NCBI RefSeq assembly: GCF_001424165.1
Contig: NZ_LMOJ01000008.1
Coordinates: forward strand, 1 to 37,812
Source: Massilia sp. Leaf139
GTDB lineage: Bacteria > Pseudomonadota > Gammaproteobacteria > Burkholderiales > Burkholderiaceae_D
DNA length: 37,812 bases
Direction of reading: 5' to 3'
This document shows positions 6,995 to 14,281 of this stretch, one piece after another. The notes below the pieces were generated by a model. It was not told the DNA's origin. It was given only the letters and a program-made list of their open reading frames with translations, and made no database searches. Numbering within the stretch: the first letter of the stretch is position 1; each line of letters opens with the position of its first letter. A program made the position numbers and the translations under genes.

Positions 6995-7755
6995 AGCGTC
7001 TCCACCGTCAGCTTCGACAGCTGGGTGCGGCGCGGGATGATGGCGTAGTCGCAGTCGGCCATGAAGCGCGCATCCGAGCGGCTGTCGCCCATGCCAAAGG
7101 TGACGATCTCGCCATGCTCGCGGCGCAGGCGCTCGGTGACGTAAGCGACGGCGTTGGCCTTGTCCAGGCTGGTGGGCAGGATGGCGAGGTTGTTGCCGTT
7201 GCGGTGCACACAGTAGTCGCCGTGCCCGTCCGCGATCCAGGGCAGCACGACCTCGCGTTCGATGCGTTCCAGGTTGGCGTGCACCTTGTCCGGATCTTTC
7301 ACGACGATGAAGAAGGGCGTGCCGGCGTCTTCCACCAAACGCGTGCGGCCGCCGTAGCCGGTCTCCTCGGCCCAGGCGTCGATGCGCGCGCCCAGCTCCT
7401 GCAGGCCGGGTAAGGCTGCCGTCATCAGGCCGTGCATGCGGCCCTGCCAGTCGCGCTCGATGCTGCCGTCGGGCTGGAGGATGATGCCGCCGAAGTTCAG
7501 CACGACATAACTGCTGAAGCCAAGATCGACGCGCGCGAAGGAATCGAGGCTGCGCGCCGTGGTCGGGATCACCGTCATGCCTTCGCTGACGAACGCGAAA
7601 AAGGCGCGCTGGGCGGGCGTGGTGAACGAGCAGATGCTGCCGTCGCTGTAATAGGCGGCCGGTTCGAGCGCCTCCCGGGGTGCCAATGCGGCGCATTTCT
7701 CGATCGTCTGGAACAGCGTGTCGTCCAGGTCAGCGAACAGGAACTTCTTCAACAT
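6991..7755 (-). CDS. HAD-superfamily hydrolase of the Ter operon
   Basis: Protein of 254 residues. The N-terminal FLFADLDDTLFQT carries the DxDxT nucleophile motif of HAD phosphatases; a Ser/Thr motif follows in TVIPTTARSLDSF, and the motif IV area is GMGDSRSDARFMADCDYAIIP. The cap insertion between them (about residues 80-170) suggests a Cof-like, sugar- or nucleotide-phosphate phosphatase. In Ter operons it is proposed to dephosphorylate the product of the phosphoribosyltransferase steps; that role is inferred from the neighbours. ATG 7755 lies 26 bases inside the end of the upstream gene, with GAGG just before it, so translation is coupled. It ends in a GTGA overlap with the next gene. Confidence 0.85.
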   Translation of the reverse strand: MLKKFLFADLDDTLFQTIEKCAALAPREALEPAAYYSDGSICSFTTPAQRAFFAFVSEGMTVIPTTARSLDSFARVDLGFSSYVVLNFGGIILQPDGSIERDWQGRMHGLMTAALPGLQELGARIDAWAEETGYGGRTRLVEDAGTPFFIVVKDPDKVHANLERIEREVVLPWIADGHGDYCVHRNGNNLAILPTSLDKANAVAYVTERLRREHGEIVTFGMGDSRSDARFMADCDYAIIPRRTQLSKLTVETL

Positions 7756-8911
7756 CGTCCTCGGTAAGATAGTGAAACAGGCGCGCCTCAAGGGTGCGCG
7801 CCAGGCCGTGCAGGGCGGCGCCGGCCGGGGTTTCATGGCAGATCAGCACGTGGTCGTACTGGCCAGGTGCGACGTTATAGATGAAATTCGGGATGCCTTC
7901 GCCATAGTTGTCGGGGAAGGTCAAGGCATGCTGCACCGCGCCCCAGGTCAGGATGGGCGAGCGCGTGGTCGACTGCACCACGACATCCAGGCCGCGCGCT
8001 TCCAGCGCCGCGCCGAGCAGGGTCGACACGTGCATGAATTCGCCGGTGCCCAGCACCAGGACTTTTTCATTCATTGCGATTGTGACGGCAAGCCGATCCG
8101 CCAGTGCTTCCGGCGCACGCAGCGTGCGTGTCAGGCCCAGGCGGCCGAAGGCCGTGCTGGCGCCGCGTTCGGCCCCGGCGTCGTAACGCTGGGCCGGAGC
8201 GGCGTCCACCGGGCAATCGGCGGGCGTAAAACGGTACTCGCCTTCGACCAGGGCGCCCATCGTGGCCGGCAGGCCGAAGCGCGCCGTCAGGGCGCCAGTG
8301 GCCGCCGATCCCATGAAATTGGCCAGCACCGCCAGGTGCACCCGCTCGAGTGCGGGATTGAGCTTGCGGCAGGCGTGGGTCAGGTTCAGGAAGGTATTGC
8401 CCGTACTGGCTTCGTCGTCGACCAGCACGATGGTGCGCGCGCTGCGCAGCAGGTCTTGTTCGTGCGCGCCCCGCGGCATGTGCAGGAACTGGCGCGGCGC
8501 GTGGCTATGCGCTTCCTCGAATTCGATGATGGAGCCGGCGCCGACGCGGTAGCGCGTCGTCTGCAGGAACAGCGCCTCCTGTCCGGGATGGGCGCGCAGC
8601 CAGGCTTCGAACACGCCCTGGCCGAGGCCGACGGCCGTTTCCGCCATCGCGATGAAGAGCACCGGGCCGGGCGCGTCGGGCACACCCGCCGCCATGCGCG
8701 CATGGATGTCGAGCATGCGCTGCGGGCGCACCGGCCAATGCTTGCCGAGCACCTTGCTGACGAACAGGAAGCCGCGCTTGGCGTTGGCGCGCGCGGCAAA
8801 GCCGAGCAGGTCGTCGAGTTCGTCGGCGCCGCGCTGCAGTTCGACTTCCAGCAGTCCAGTAGGGAGCGCCTTGGCGAACGACAGCGGCAACTGATCGCCG
8901 CGCGCGTTCAT
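7730..8911 (-). CDS. Phosphoribosyltransferase with TRSP domain
   Basis: Protein of 393 residues. The clear PRPP-binding motif TIVLVDDEASTGNTFLN lies near residue 165, preceded by a FIAMAETAVGLGQGVFEAW segment and by TTRYRV. The C-terminal part (from about residue 255, with VLVLGTGEFMHVSTLLGAAL and the QSTTRSPI stretch) corresponds to the TRSP domain, named for a conserved Thr-Arg-Ser-Pro tetrapeptide, which is seen here literally. Such PRTase-TRSP fusions occur in Ter biosynthetic operons and may add ribose-5-phosphate to an unknown base-like acceptor. ATG 8911 overlaps the stop of the ATP-grasp gene (ATGA), giving coupled translation. Confidence 0.88.
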   Translation of the reverse strand: MNARGDQLPLSFAKALPTGLLEVELQRGADELDDLLGFAARANAKRGFLFVSKVLGKHWPVRPQRMLDIHARMAAGVPDAPGPVLFIAMAETAVGLGQGVFEAWLRAHPGQEALFLQTTRYRVGAGSIIEFEEAHSHAPRQFLHMPRGAHEQDLLRSARTIVLVDDEASTGNTFLNLTHACRKLNPALERVHLAVLANFMGSAATGALTARFGLPATMGALVEGEYRFTPADCPVDAAPAQRYDAGAERGASTAFGRLGLTRTLRAPEALADRLAVTIAMNEKVLVLGTGEFMHVSTLLGAALEARGLDVVVQSTTRSPILTWGAVQHALTFPDNYGEGIPNFIYNVAPGQYDHVLICHETPAGAALHGLARTLEARLFHYLTEDDVEEVPVR

Positions 8912-9927
8912 GCCAGCTCCACGGCGCGCGCCAGCTCGGCCACGCGGATGCCGTCCCGTACCGGGGTGATCTCCAGGCCGTCGTAGCCGTCGGCGAAGCC
9001 GCGCAGCGAGATATACGGCAGGTTCGGGCCGGCCACGCAGGCCATGCCGATCCCGCCCGACATGCGCGGGTTGATCTCGAGGAGGCGCGGCTTGCCGCCC
9101 GCTTCGCGGAACTGGACGTTGAAGATGCCGTTCAGGCCATGGCTGGCGCATAGCTGCGCGGTGGCTTGCAGGATGTCGGCGCGCTGGTCGATGCGCTGGC
9201 CGGCGCCGGCCTGGCCCGATTTGCGGCGCACGACGGCCGTGACCAGGCGGCCCCCATCTCCGACGCAGTCGACGCTGTATTCGCGGCCTTCCAGGAATTC
9301 CATCAGCAGCATGCTGCGGAAGGTTCCGAGTTTCTCCAGGCCGGCACGGAAGTCGCCCAGCGACACGTGGTATTCCGCGCCGGCCATCAGCAGCTCGGCG
9401 CTGTTGCGTTCCTCGTCGAGCACGGCGAAGCCGAGGCCGTAGATCGAGTGCGAGGGCTTCACGCACAGTTTCGCGTGGCGGCGGCGCAGGCCGTCGTAGG
9501 CGGCCTCGAAGCCGGCGGCGTCCTCGAAGTGGCGGAACTCGGCCACCGGCGCGGCCGGCAGATCGGTCTCGGCGTAGAAGCGCGCCTTGTCGTGGATGAG
9601 CTGCAGGGCCGCTTCCGAGGCGGCGCTCTGGACGCGCGTGCCGACGGCCTCGAAGCGCGCATGGGCGCCGGCGATGGCGGTGGCTTCGCGCCCCGGGACG
9701 AAGATGTCGACGCGCTGCTCGCGGCAGAAGGCGACGCACCAGTCGATATAGTCGGCCGTGGCCAGGCCGGTCGGCTCGGACTGAAATTCATGGGCCAGGC
9801 GGGCGACGGGCGACTTCGGATTCGGATTGGTGTGGAGGATGGTGAAACGCCCTTCGCGATCGGCCTGGCGGATCAGCTCGATCGCGGTATGGACGGACGA
9901 AAAGCTACGGTTGAACCAGACGCGCAT
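8908..9927 (-). CDS. ATP-grasp ligase of the Ter operon
   Basis: Protein of 339 residues with ATP-grasp organisation: a Rossmann-like start (MRVWFNRSFSSVHTAIELIR), a central lysine-bearing strand (LCVKPSHSIYGLGF), a grasp strand with LMEFLEGREYSVDCV, and the metal-binding end FNVQFREAGGKPRLLEINPR followed by a Ser-Gly-Gly-rich loop. The family joins a carboxylate to an amine or other nucleophile through an acyl-phosphate. In Ter operons it is thought to build part of a nucleoside-like metabolite. The ATG at 9927 has only a weak purine stretch before it. An 82-base gap with a hairpin separates it from terD upstream, the largest gap in this operon. Confidence 0.85.
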   Translation of the reverse strand: MRVWFNRSFSSVHTAIELIRQADREGRFTILHTNPNPKSPVARLAHEFQSEPTGLATADYIDWCVAFCREQRVDIFVPGREATAIAGAHARFEAVGTRVQSAASEAALQLIHDKARFYAETDLPAAPVAEFRHFEDAAGFEAAYDGLRRRHAKLCVKPSHSIYGLGFAVLDEERNSAELLMAGAEYHVSLGDFRAGLEKLGTFRSMLLMEFLEGREYSVDCVGDGGRLVTAVVRRKSGQAGAGQRIDQRADILQATAQLCASHGLNGIFNVQFREAGGKPRLLEINPRMSGGIGMACVAGPNLPYISLRGFADGYDGLEITPVRDGIRVAELARAVELA

Positions 9928-9957
9928 GAAGTTCTTCTGTTGCAGGGTGGAGAAGGG

Positions 9958-9980
9958 CGTCCCGCCAGCGTGGCGGGACG
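9958..9980 (-). terminator. Hairpin between terD and the ATP-grasp gene
   Basis: CGTCCCGCCA (9958-9967) and TGGCGGGACG (9971-9980) pair perfectly over 10 bp around three bases. No T-run follows on the minus strand. It probably lowers transcription into, or stabilises the ends of, the transcripts so that TerD is made in excess over the biosynthetic enzymes. Confidence 0.5.
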
Positions 9981-10009
9981 GGTCTGGCTCGGTGACGCCT
10001 AGTTGAAGC

Positions 10010-10585
10010 TCAGACGTTCACGCCGAACGAACGGGCGAGGGGGCCTAGGCCGCCGTTGTAGCCCTGGCCGACGGCGCGGAATTTCCAGTCGCCGCCGGCG
10101 CGGTACAGTTCGCCGAAGATCATGGCGGTTTCGGTCGAGCTGTCCTCGGACAGGTCGTAACGCGCGATCTCGGCATTGCCATTGGCGTTCAGGCAGCGGA
10201 TGAAGGCCTTGCCGACCATGCCGAAGCTCTGGCGGCGGGTGTCGGCGTCGTGGATGGTGACGCAGAACGAGATCTTGTCGACGTCGGCCGGCACCTTGGT
10301 CAGATCGACGGTGACGGTCTCGTCGTCGCCATCGCCCTGGCCGGTGGTGTTGTCGCCGTTGTGGACGACAGAGCCGTCGCTCGACTTCAGGTTGTTATAG
10401 AAGATGAAGTCTGAATCGGCGCGCACCTTGGCGTCGGACTTGAGCAGGAAGGCCGAGCCGTCGAGGTCGAAGGCGGCGCCATCGGTCGAGCGCGGATCCC
10501 AGCCCAGGCCGATGATGACCTTGGTGAGATTCGGTGCTTCCTTGCTCAGGTTAACGTTGCCACCTTTGGACAGACTGATTGCCAT
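10010..10585 (-). CDS. terD: TerD-family tellurium-resistance / stress protein
   Basis: Protein of 191 residues, exactly the TerD/TerE/TerZ size. It starts [18 protein letters not shown] and has the family blocks [52 protein letters not shown], and ends with [20 protein letters not shown]. The Asp-rich loops are the calcium sites of the family. TerD proteins give resistance to tellurite, oxidants, phage and colicins by an unsettled mechanism. The gene heads the seven-gene minus-strand operon and has a strong ribosome site (GAGGAG, five bases before ATG). terC and terB are absent from the window. TerE is an equally fair name. Confidence 0.92.
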   Translation of the reverse strand: MAISLSKGGNVNLSKEAPNLTKVIIGLGWDPRSTDGAAFDLDGSAFLLKSDAKVRADSDFIFYNNLKSSDGSVVHNGDNTTGQGDGDDETVTVDLTKVPADVDKISFCVTIHDADTRRQSFGMVGKAFIRCLNANGNAEIARYDLSEDSSTETAMIFGELYRAGGDWKFRAVGQGYNGGLGPLARSFGVNV

Positions 10586-10654
10586 TACAGCTCCTCTCGT
10601 TGAATGAACCGGTTATAAGGCGCGGCCCGCGTGCGGCTGCGCTGCGCTGTCGTG

Positions 10655-10660
10655 AATATA
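10655..10660 (-). promoter_or_regulatory. Possible -10 box of the ter operon
   Basis: On the minus strand TATATT lies 70 bases before the terD ATG, next to the 8-bp palindrome TAGCGCTA (10659-10666). No good -35 is seen at the right distance. The rest of 10586-10850 holds no gene. Confidence 0.25.
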
Positions 10661-10734
10661 GCGCTAATTGACGGATTTTACACAGGGGGGCTTACGGAAG
10701 ACTTAGGGGCGATCCGGCATGCATAAAAGCCGCT

Positions 10735-10809
10735 GGCATGCCCGCCCTACGTTACGCGGCGGCCAGCGCCAGGATGACGCGCGGCGGTGCACCGTGGGGC
10801 GGGCATGCC
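10735..10809. repeat. Long inverted repeat between the ter operon and tRNA-Val
   Basis: GGCATGCCCGCC (10735-10746) and GGCGGGCATGCC (10798-10809) are perfect 12-bp inverted copies separated by 51 GC-rich bases; a third GGCATGC stands at 10716-10722. It could form a large stem-loop, act as a terminator facing the ter promoter region, or be a repeat relic. No T-run is present. Confidence 0.45.
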
Positions 10810-10853
10810 CGCGTCGGGTTGGATTCGAAAGGCCATCATTTCCAACTCGGCTA

Positions 10854-10882
10854 TTGCAAAGCACGACAACCCTTGGCATAAT
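10854..10882 (+). promoter_or_regulatory. Sigma-70 promoter of tRNA-Val
   Basis: TTGCAA (10854-10859) and CATAAT (10877-10882) are separated by 17 bases, followed by a GC-rich discriminator (GCGGCTCCCC), as usual for stable RNA genes. The mature tRNA begins 11 bases after the -10 box. Confidence 0.7.
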
Positions 10883-10892
10883 GCGGCTCCCC

Positions 10893-10969
10893 GGGCGGTT
10901 AGTTCAGTTGGTTAGAATACTTGGTCGACATCCAAGGGGTCGCAGGTTCGAATCCTGCACCGCCCACCA
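10893..10969 (+). tRNA. tRNA-Val, anticodon GAC
   Basis: A full cloverleaf of 77 bases including encoded CCA. Acceptor GGGCGGT pairs with ACCGCCC (10959-10965), discriminator A73. D stem is GTTC/GAAT. Anticodon stem is CTTGG/CCAAG around the loop TCGACAT, giving anticodon GAC at 10927-10929. T stem is GCAGG/CCTGC with loop TTCGAAT. Anticodon A35-C36 and A73 fit valine identity. Odd points: position 33, nearly always U, is C, and the D stem and body resemble tRNA-Asp. It lies between the ter promoter region and rplC. Confidence 0.92.
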
Positions 10970-10983
10970 AAATTCCAAATGTC

Positions 10984-11003
10984 GCAGAGCCTCGATGCTC
11001 TGC
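10984..11003 (+). terminator. First hairpin after tRNA-Val
   Basis: GCAGAGC (10984-10990) and GCTCTGC (10997-11003) form a 7-bp stem. It may help end or process the tRNA transcript together with the adjacent hairpin at 11006-11031, with which it nearly touches. Confidence 0.45.
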
Positions 11004-11005
11004 AG

Positions 11006-11031
11006 AGAAAAGGCGCCTCGGTGCCTTTTCT
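11006..11031 (+). terminator. Second hairpin after tRNA-Val, terminator-like
   Basis: AGAAAAGGC (11006-11014) pairs with GCCTTTTCT (11023-11031) around an eight-base loop. The A-rich/T-rich lower stem resembles an intrinsic terminator and probably separates the tRNA from the rplC transcript. Confidence 0.55.
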
Positions 11032-11117
11032 GTGCTGGCAAGCTTTGCCAGATTCCTTCTTCTCCAGACTACTCGCGATAAACGCGCAACAGGGGCGACA
11101 TACCCCCGATTCTCTTG

Positions 11118-11146
11118 TTGCGTCAAGCCCTTTTGCGCGCTATACT
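11118..11146 (+). promoter_or_regulatory. Sigma-70 promoter of the rplC (S10-remnant) operon
   Basis: TTGCGT (11118-11123) and TATACT (11141-11146) with an exact 17-base spacer, followed by the discriminator AGCCGGCTTCG. The site gives an mRNA leader of about 80 bases before rplC. The -10 and discriminator region is nearly the same as the one before rplN at 16046-16062. It provides the transcription lost when rplC was separated from rpsJ. Confidence 0.75.
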
Positions 11147-11188
11147 AGCCGGCTTCGGTATGGGTTCGTCAGAACTTGTACGTTTTTA

Positions 11189-11222
11189 GTAGTTCAACTA
11201 CCCCCGCCCAATCGTAGGTGGG
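11189..11222 (+). promoter_or_regulatory. Structured leader upstream of rplC
   Basis: Two short stems lie just before the ribosome site: GTAG/CTAC inside GTAGTT-C-AACTAC (11189-11201), and CCCGCC (11203-11208) with GGTGGG (11217-11222, one G-T pair). The second ends three bases before GGAG (11226-11229). They could control access of ribosomes to rplC. No known leader family is recognised. Confidence 0.35.
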
Positions 11223-11234
11223 AATGGAGAAAAA

Positions 11235-11891
11235 ATGAGCTTGGGCCTTCTCGGTCGCAAGGTTGGCATGATGCGCATCTTCACGGATGACGGGGACTCG
11301 ATCCCAGTTACCGTGCTGGACGTGTCGAACAACCGTGTCGCACAAATCAAAACTCCTGAAACCGACGGCTACGCCGCAGTTCAGGTCGCATTCGGTCAAC
11401 GTCGCGCATCCCGCGTGACCAAGGCTGTTGCGGGTCACCACGCAAAAGCAGGCGTCGAAGCTGGCACCATGCTGCGCGAATTCCGCGTTGACGCTGCCAA
11501 GGCAGCCGAACTGAAAACTGGCGACGCAGTCAATGTCTCGCTGTTCGAAGTGGGCCAGAAGATCGACGTGCAAGGCACCTCGATCGGTAAAGGCTACGCC
11601 GGTACCATCAAGCGTCACAACTTCGCATCGGGCCGTCAGACCCACGGTAACTCGCGTTCGCACAACGTGCCAGGCTCCATCGGTATGGCGCAGGATCCAG
11701 GCCGCGTGTTCCCAGGCAAGCGCATGACCGGTCACATGGGCGACGTCACCGTCACCACCCAGAACCTGGAAATCGCACGCATCGACGCTGAGCGTCAACT
11801 GCTGCTGGTCAAGGGTGCTGTTCCTGGCGCGAAGAACGGTCAAGTGATCGTCAAGCCAGCCGTCAAAACCAAAGCACAGAAAGGAGCTTAA
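11235..11891 (+). CDS. rplC: Large ribosomal subunit protein L3
   Basis: Protein of 218 residues. It begins [20 protein letters not shown] and carries the L3 signature around the centre ([16 protein letters not shown], followed by [20 protein letters not shown] and RMTGHMGD). L3 starts 50S assembly near the peptidyl-transferase centre; its extended loop corresponds to the Gly/Ser/His-rich middle part. ATG 11235 has GGAG five bases upstream. It now leads its own transcript instead of following rpsJ. Its stop lies two bases before the rplD ATG, whose ribosome site is inside the last rplC codons. Confidence 0.99.
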   Translation: MSLGLLGRKVGMMRIFTDDGDSIPVTVLDVSNNRVAQIKTPETDGYAAVQVAFGQRRASRVTKAVAGHHAKAGVEAGTMLREFRVDAAKAAELKTGDAVNVSLFEVGQKIDVQGTSIGKGYAGTIKRHNFASGRQTHGNSRSHNVPGSIGMAQDPGRVFPGKRMTGHMGDVTVTTQNLEIARIDAERQLLLVKGAVPGAKNGQVIVKPAVKTKAQKGA

Positions 11892-11893
11892 TT

Positions 11894-12514
11894 ATGGAAC
11901 TTCAGCTCCTGAATGAGCAAGGTCAAGCCGGCGCCGGCGTTGCAGCTGCCGATGAAGTCTTCGGTCGCGAATACAACGAAGCCCTGATTCACCAGGTCGT
12001 GGTTGCTTACGCTGCTAACGCACGTAGCGGTAACCGCAAGCAGAAAGACCGTGAAGAAGTCAGCCACACCACGAAGAAGCCATGGCGCCAAAAAGGCACC
12101 GGCCGCGCTCGTGCTGGTATGTCGTCGTCGCCACTGTGGCGCGGCGGTGGTCGCATCTTCCCGAACTCGCCTGACGAGAACTTCACCCACAAGGTCAACA
12201 AGAAGATGTTCCGCGCAGGTATCTGCTCGATCTTCTCGCAGCTGGCCCGCGAGGGCCGCCTGAGCGTTGTGGAAAACCTGTCGATCGAAGCACCAAAGAC
12301 CAAGCTGCTGTCGCAAAAGCTGCAGAGCATGGGCCTGGAATCGGTCCTGGTGATCACCGACACCATCGAAGAAAACCTGCTGCTGGCATCGCGTAACCTG
12401 CCGAACGTGCTGGTTGTCGAGCCGAAAGCAGCCGACCCGATGTCGCTGGTGTTCTACAAGAAAGTCCTGGTCACCAAAGCTGCACTGGCCAAGATCGAGG
12501 AGATGTACGCATGA
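11894..12514 (+). CDS. rplD: Large ribosomal subunit protein L4
   Basis: Protein of 206 residues with the conserved L4 loop lining the exit tunnel ([20 protein letters not shown], then [16 protein letters not shown]) and a Rossmann-like C-terminal half ([35 protein letters not shown]). In E. coli L4 represses the S10 operon by binding the leader before rpsJ. Here rpsJ is elsewhere, so any such control would have to act on the rplC leader. AAGGAG lies six bases before the ATG. The end overlaps rplW by four bases (ATGA). Confidence 0.99.
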   Translation: MELQLLNEQGQAGAGVAAADEVFGREYNEALIHQVVVAYAANARSGNRKQKDREEVSHTTKKPWRQKGTGRARAGMSSSPLWRGGGRIFPNSPDENFTHKVNKKMFRAGICSIFSQLAREGRLSVVENLSIEAPKTKLLSQKLQSMGLESVLVITDTIEENLLLASRNLPNVLVVEPKAADPMSLVFYKKVLVTKAALAKIEEMYA

Positions 12515-12828
12515 GCACCGCAATCAAATTTAGCGAAGAGCGCCTGATGAAGGTGCTGATGGCTCCGGTCATCTCCGAAAAGGCTACCTTCGTCGCGGAA
12601 AAGAACGAGCAGATCGTGTTCAAGGTTCTGCCTGACGCGACCAAGCCGGAAATCAAGGCTGCCGTCGAGCTGCTGTTCAAGGTCGAAGTGGAATCGGTGC
12701 AGACCGTGAACCGCGAAGGCAAACAGAAGCGTTCGGGCCGTTTCACCGGTCGTCGCAACCACACCAAGCGTGCTTTCGTGTGCCTGAAGCCAGGCCAGGA
12801 AATCAATTTTGTCGAGGAGGCTAAATAA
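12511..12828 (+). CDS. rplW: Large ribosomal subunit protein L23
   Basis: Protein of 105 residues with the L23 signature blocks [33 protein letters not shown] and [21 protein letters not shown]23 sits at the tunnel exit and docks trigger factor and the signal recognition particle. It starts inside the last codons of rplD (ATGA) and its TAA overlaps the rplB ATG (TAATG), so translation is coupled on both sides. Confidence 0.98.
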   Translation: MSTAIKFSEERLMKVLMAPVISEKATFVAEKNEQIVFKVLPDATKPEIKAAVELLFKVEVESVQTVNREGKQKRSGRFTGRRNHTKRAFVCLKPGQEINFVEEAK

Positions 12829-13655
12829 TGGCACTCGTTAAGATGAAGCCAACCTCCCCAGGCCGCCGCGGCATGGTGAAAGTTGTGACCGAAGGCCTGT
12901 ACAAGGGCCGTCCGTTCGCAGCACTGGTTGAGAAGAAATCGAAGACTGCTGGCCGTAACAACAACGGTCACATCACCACCCGCCACATCGGCGGTGGCCA
13001 CAAGCATCACTACCGTCTGGTCGACTTCAAGCGCCAGAAGGACGGCATTCCTGCCAAGGTCGAGCGTATCGAATACGACCCGAACCGTACCGCGCACATC
13101 GCACTGCTGTGCTACGCGGACGGCGAGCGTCAGTACATCATCGCCACCAAGGGCATGGCTGTCGGCGACAGCGTCATGAACGGCTCGGAAGCGCCGATCA
13201 AGTCGGGTAACTGCCTGCCAATCCGTAACATCCCGGTCGGTACCGTGATGAACTGCGTCGAAATGCTGCCAGGTAAGGGTGCCCAGATGGCCCGTACCGC
13301 CGGCGCCGCCGTCGTTCTGATGGCCCGCGAAGGCACCTACGCCCAGGTTCGCCTGCGTTCGGGTGAAGTGCGTCGCGTGCACATCGAGTGCCGCGCTACC
13401 GTTGGCGAAGTCGGCAATGCCGAACACAGCCTGCGCAAGATCGGTAAAGCTGGTGCGATGCGCTGGCGCGGTGTTCGTCCAACCGTTCGCGGTGTGGTCA
13501 TGAACCCGATCGATCACCCGCACGGTGGTGGTGAAGGTCGTACGGCAGCTGGTCGTCATCCAGTGTCGCCATGGGGTCAACAGACGAAGGGCAAGAAGAC
13601 GCGTTCGAACAAGCGTACTTCTTCGATGATCGTCTCGCGCCGCGGCAAGAAATAA
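12828..13655 (+). CDS. rplB: Large ribosomal subunit protein L2
   Basis: Protein of 275 residues, typical for L2. It begins [20 protein letters not shown] and contains [20 protein letters not shown], and the highly conserved [20 protein letters not shown] with the histidine near the peptidyl-transferase centre, then GRHPVSPWG and a basic tail. L2 is needed for subunit joining and peptide-bond formation. Its ATG overlaps the rplW stop. It is followed by rpsS after ten bases with a GGGATAACAC ribosome site. Confidence 0.99.
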   Translation: MALVKMKPTSPGRRGMVKVVTEGLYKGRPFAALVEKKSKTAGRNNNGHITTRHIGGGHKHHYRLVDFKRQKDGIPAKVERIEYDPNRTAHIALLCYADGERQYIIATKGMAVGDSVMNGSEAPIKSGNCLPIRNIPVGTVMNCVEMLPGKGAQMARTAGAAVVLMAREGTYAQVRLRSGEVRRVHIECRATVGEVGNAEHSLRKIGKAGAMRWRGVRPTVRGVVMNPIDHPHGGGEGRTAAGRHPVSPWGQQTKGKKTRSNKRTSSMIVSRRGKK

Positions 13656-13665
13656 GGGATAACAC

Positions 13666-13941
13666 ATGACTCGTTCATTGAAAAAAGGGCCGTTCGTTGA
13701 CGCCCACCTGGTGAAAAAAGTCGAAGCCGCGCAAGCGAACAAAGACAAAAAGCCAGTCAAAACCTGGTCGCGCCGCTCGACGATCACGCCTGACTTCATC
13801 GGTCTGACGATCGCTGTGCACAACGGCAAGCTGCACGTGCCGGTGTACGTCTCCGAGAACATGGTCGGCCACAAGCTCGGCGAATTCGCGCTGACCCGTA
13901 CGTTCAAGGGCCACGCCGCTGACAAGAAGGCGAAAAAATAA
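13666..13941 (+). CDS. rpsS: Small ribosomal subunit protein S19
   Basis: Protein of 91 residues with the S19 start [20 protein letters not shown] and the conserved [37 protein letters not shown] and TRTFKGHA blocks. S19 is in the 30S head and contacts S13 and 16S rRNA. The stop overlaps the rplV start (TAATG), implying coupled translation. Confidence 0.98.
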   Translation: MTRSLKKGPFVDAHLVKKVEAAQANKDKKPVKTWSRRSTITPDFIGLTIAVHNGKLHVPVYVSENMVGHKLGEFALTRTFKGHAADKKAKK

Positions 13942-14270
13942 TGGAAACTAAAGCTATCCTCAAAGGCGTGCGCCTGTCGGAACAGAAGGGCCGCCTCGTT
14001 GCGGACCTGATCCGCGGCAAGAAAGTTGACGCAGCACTCAACATTCTGCAGTTCAGCCCGAAGAAAGGTGCCACCATCATCAAGAAGGTTCTCGAGTCGG
14101 CAATCGCCAACGCGGAACACAACGATGGCGCCGACATCGACGAACTGAAGATCGTTCAGATCTACGTTGAAAAAGGCCCGATCCTGAAGCGCTTTACGGC
14201 ACGTGCCAAAGGCCGCGGCGATCGCATTTCGAAACAATCCTGTCACATCTACGTGACTGTCGGTAACTAA
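13941..14270 (+). CDS. rplV: Large ribosomal subunit protein L22
   Basis: Protein of 109 residues. It has the L22 features [33 protein letters not shown], a central [14 protein letters not shown] helix, and the beta-hairpin with [12 protein letters not shown] that reaches into the exit tunnel near the macrolide site. The ATG overlaps the rpsS stop. rpsC follows after 11 bases with AAGGAG as ribosome site. Confidence 0.98.
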   Translation: METKAILKGVRLSEQKGRLVADLIRGKKVDAALNILQFSPKKGATIIKKVLESAIANAEHNDGADIDELKIVQIYVEKGPILKRFTARAKGRGDRISKQSCHIYVTVGN

Positions 14271-14281
14271 GGAGTCACACG

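Noticed and set aside
5897..7696. Long 599-codon reading of the StiP-type gene
   Set aside because: The part upstream of 6994 overlaps the HAD gene in another frame and is Arg-rich nonsense; the GTG at 6994 with GGAG and GTGA overlap is the natural start.
10940..10969. tRNA-Val 3' end as an attachment site for an integrated island
   Set aside because: No direct repeat of the tRNA 3' part was seen near the other border after rpsJ, and no integrase gene lies in the interval.
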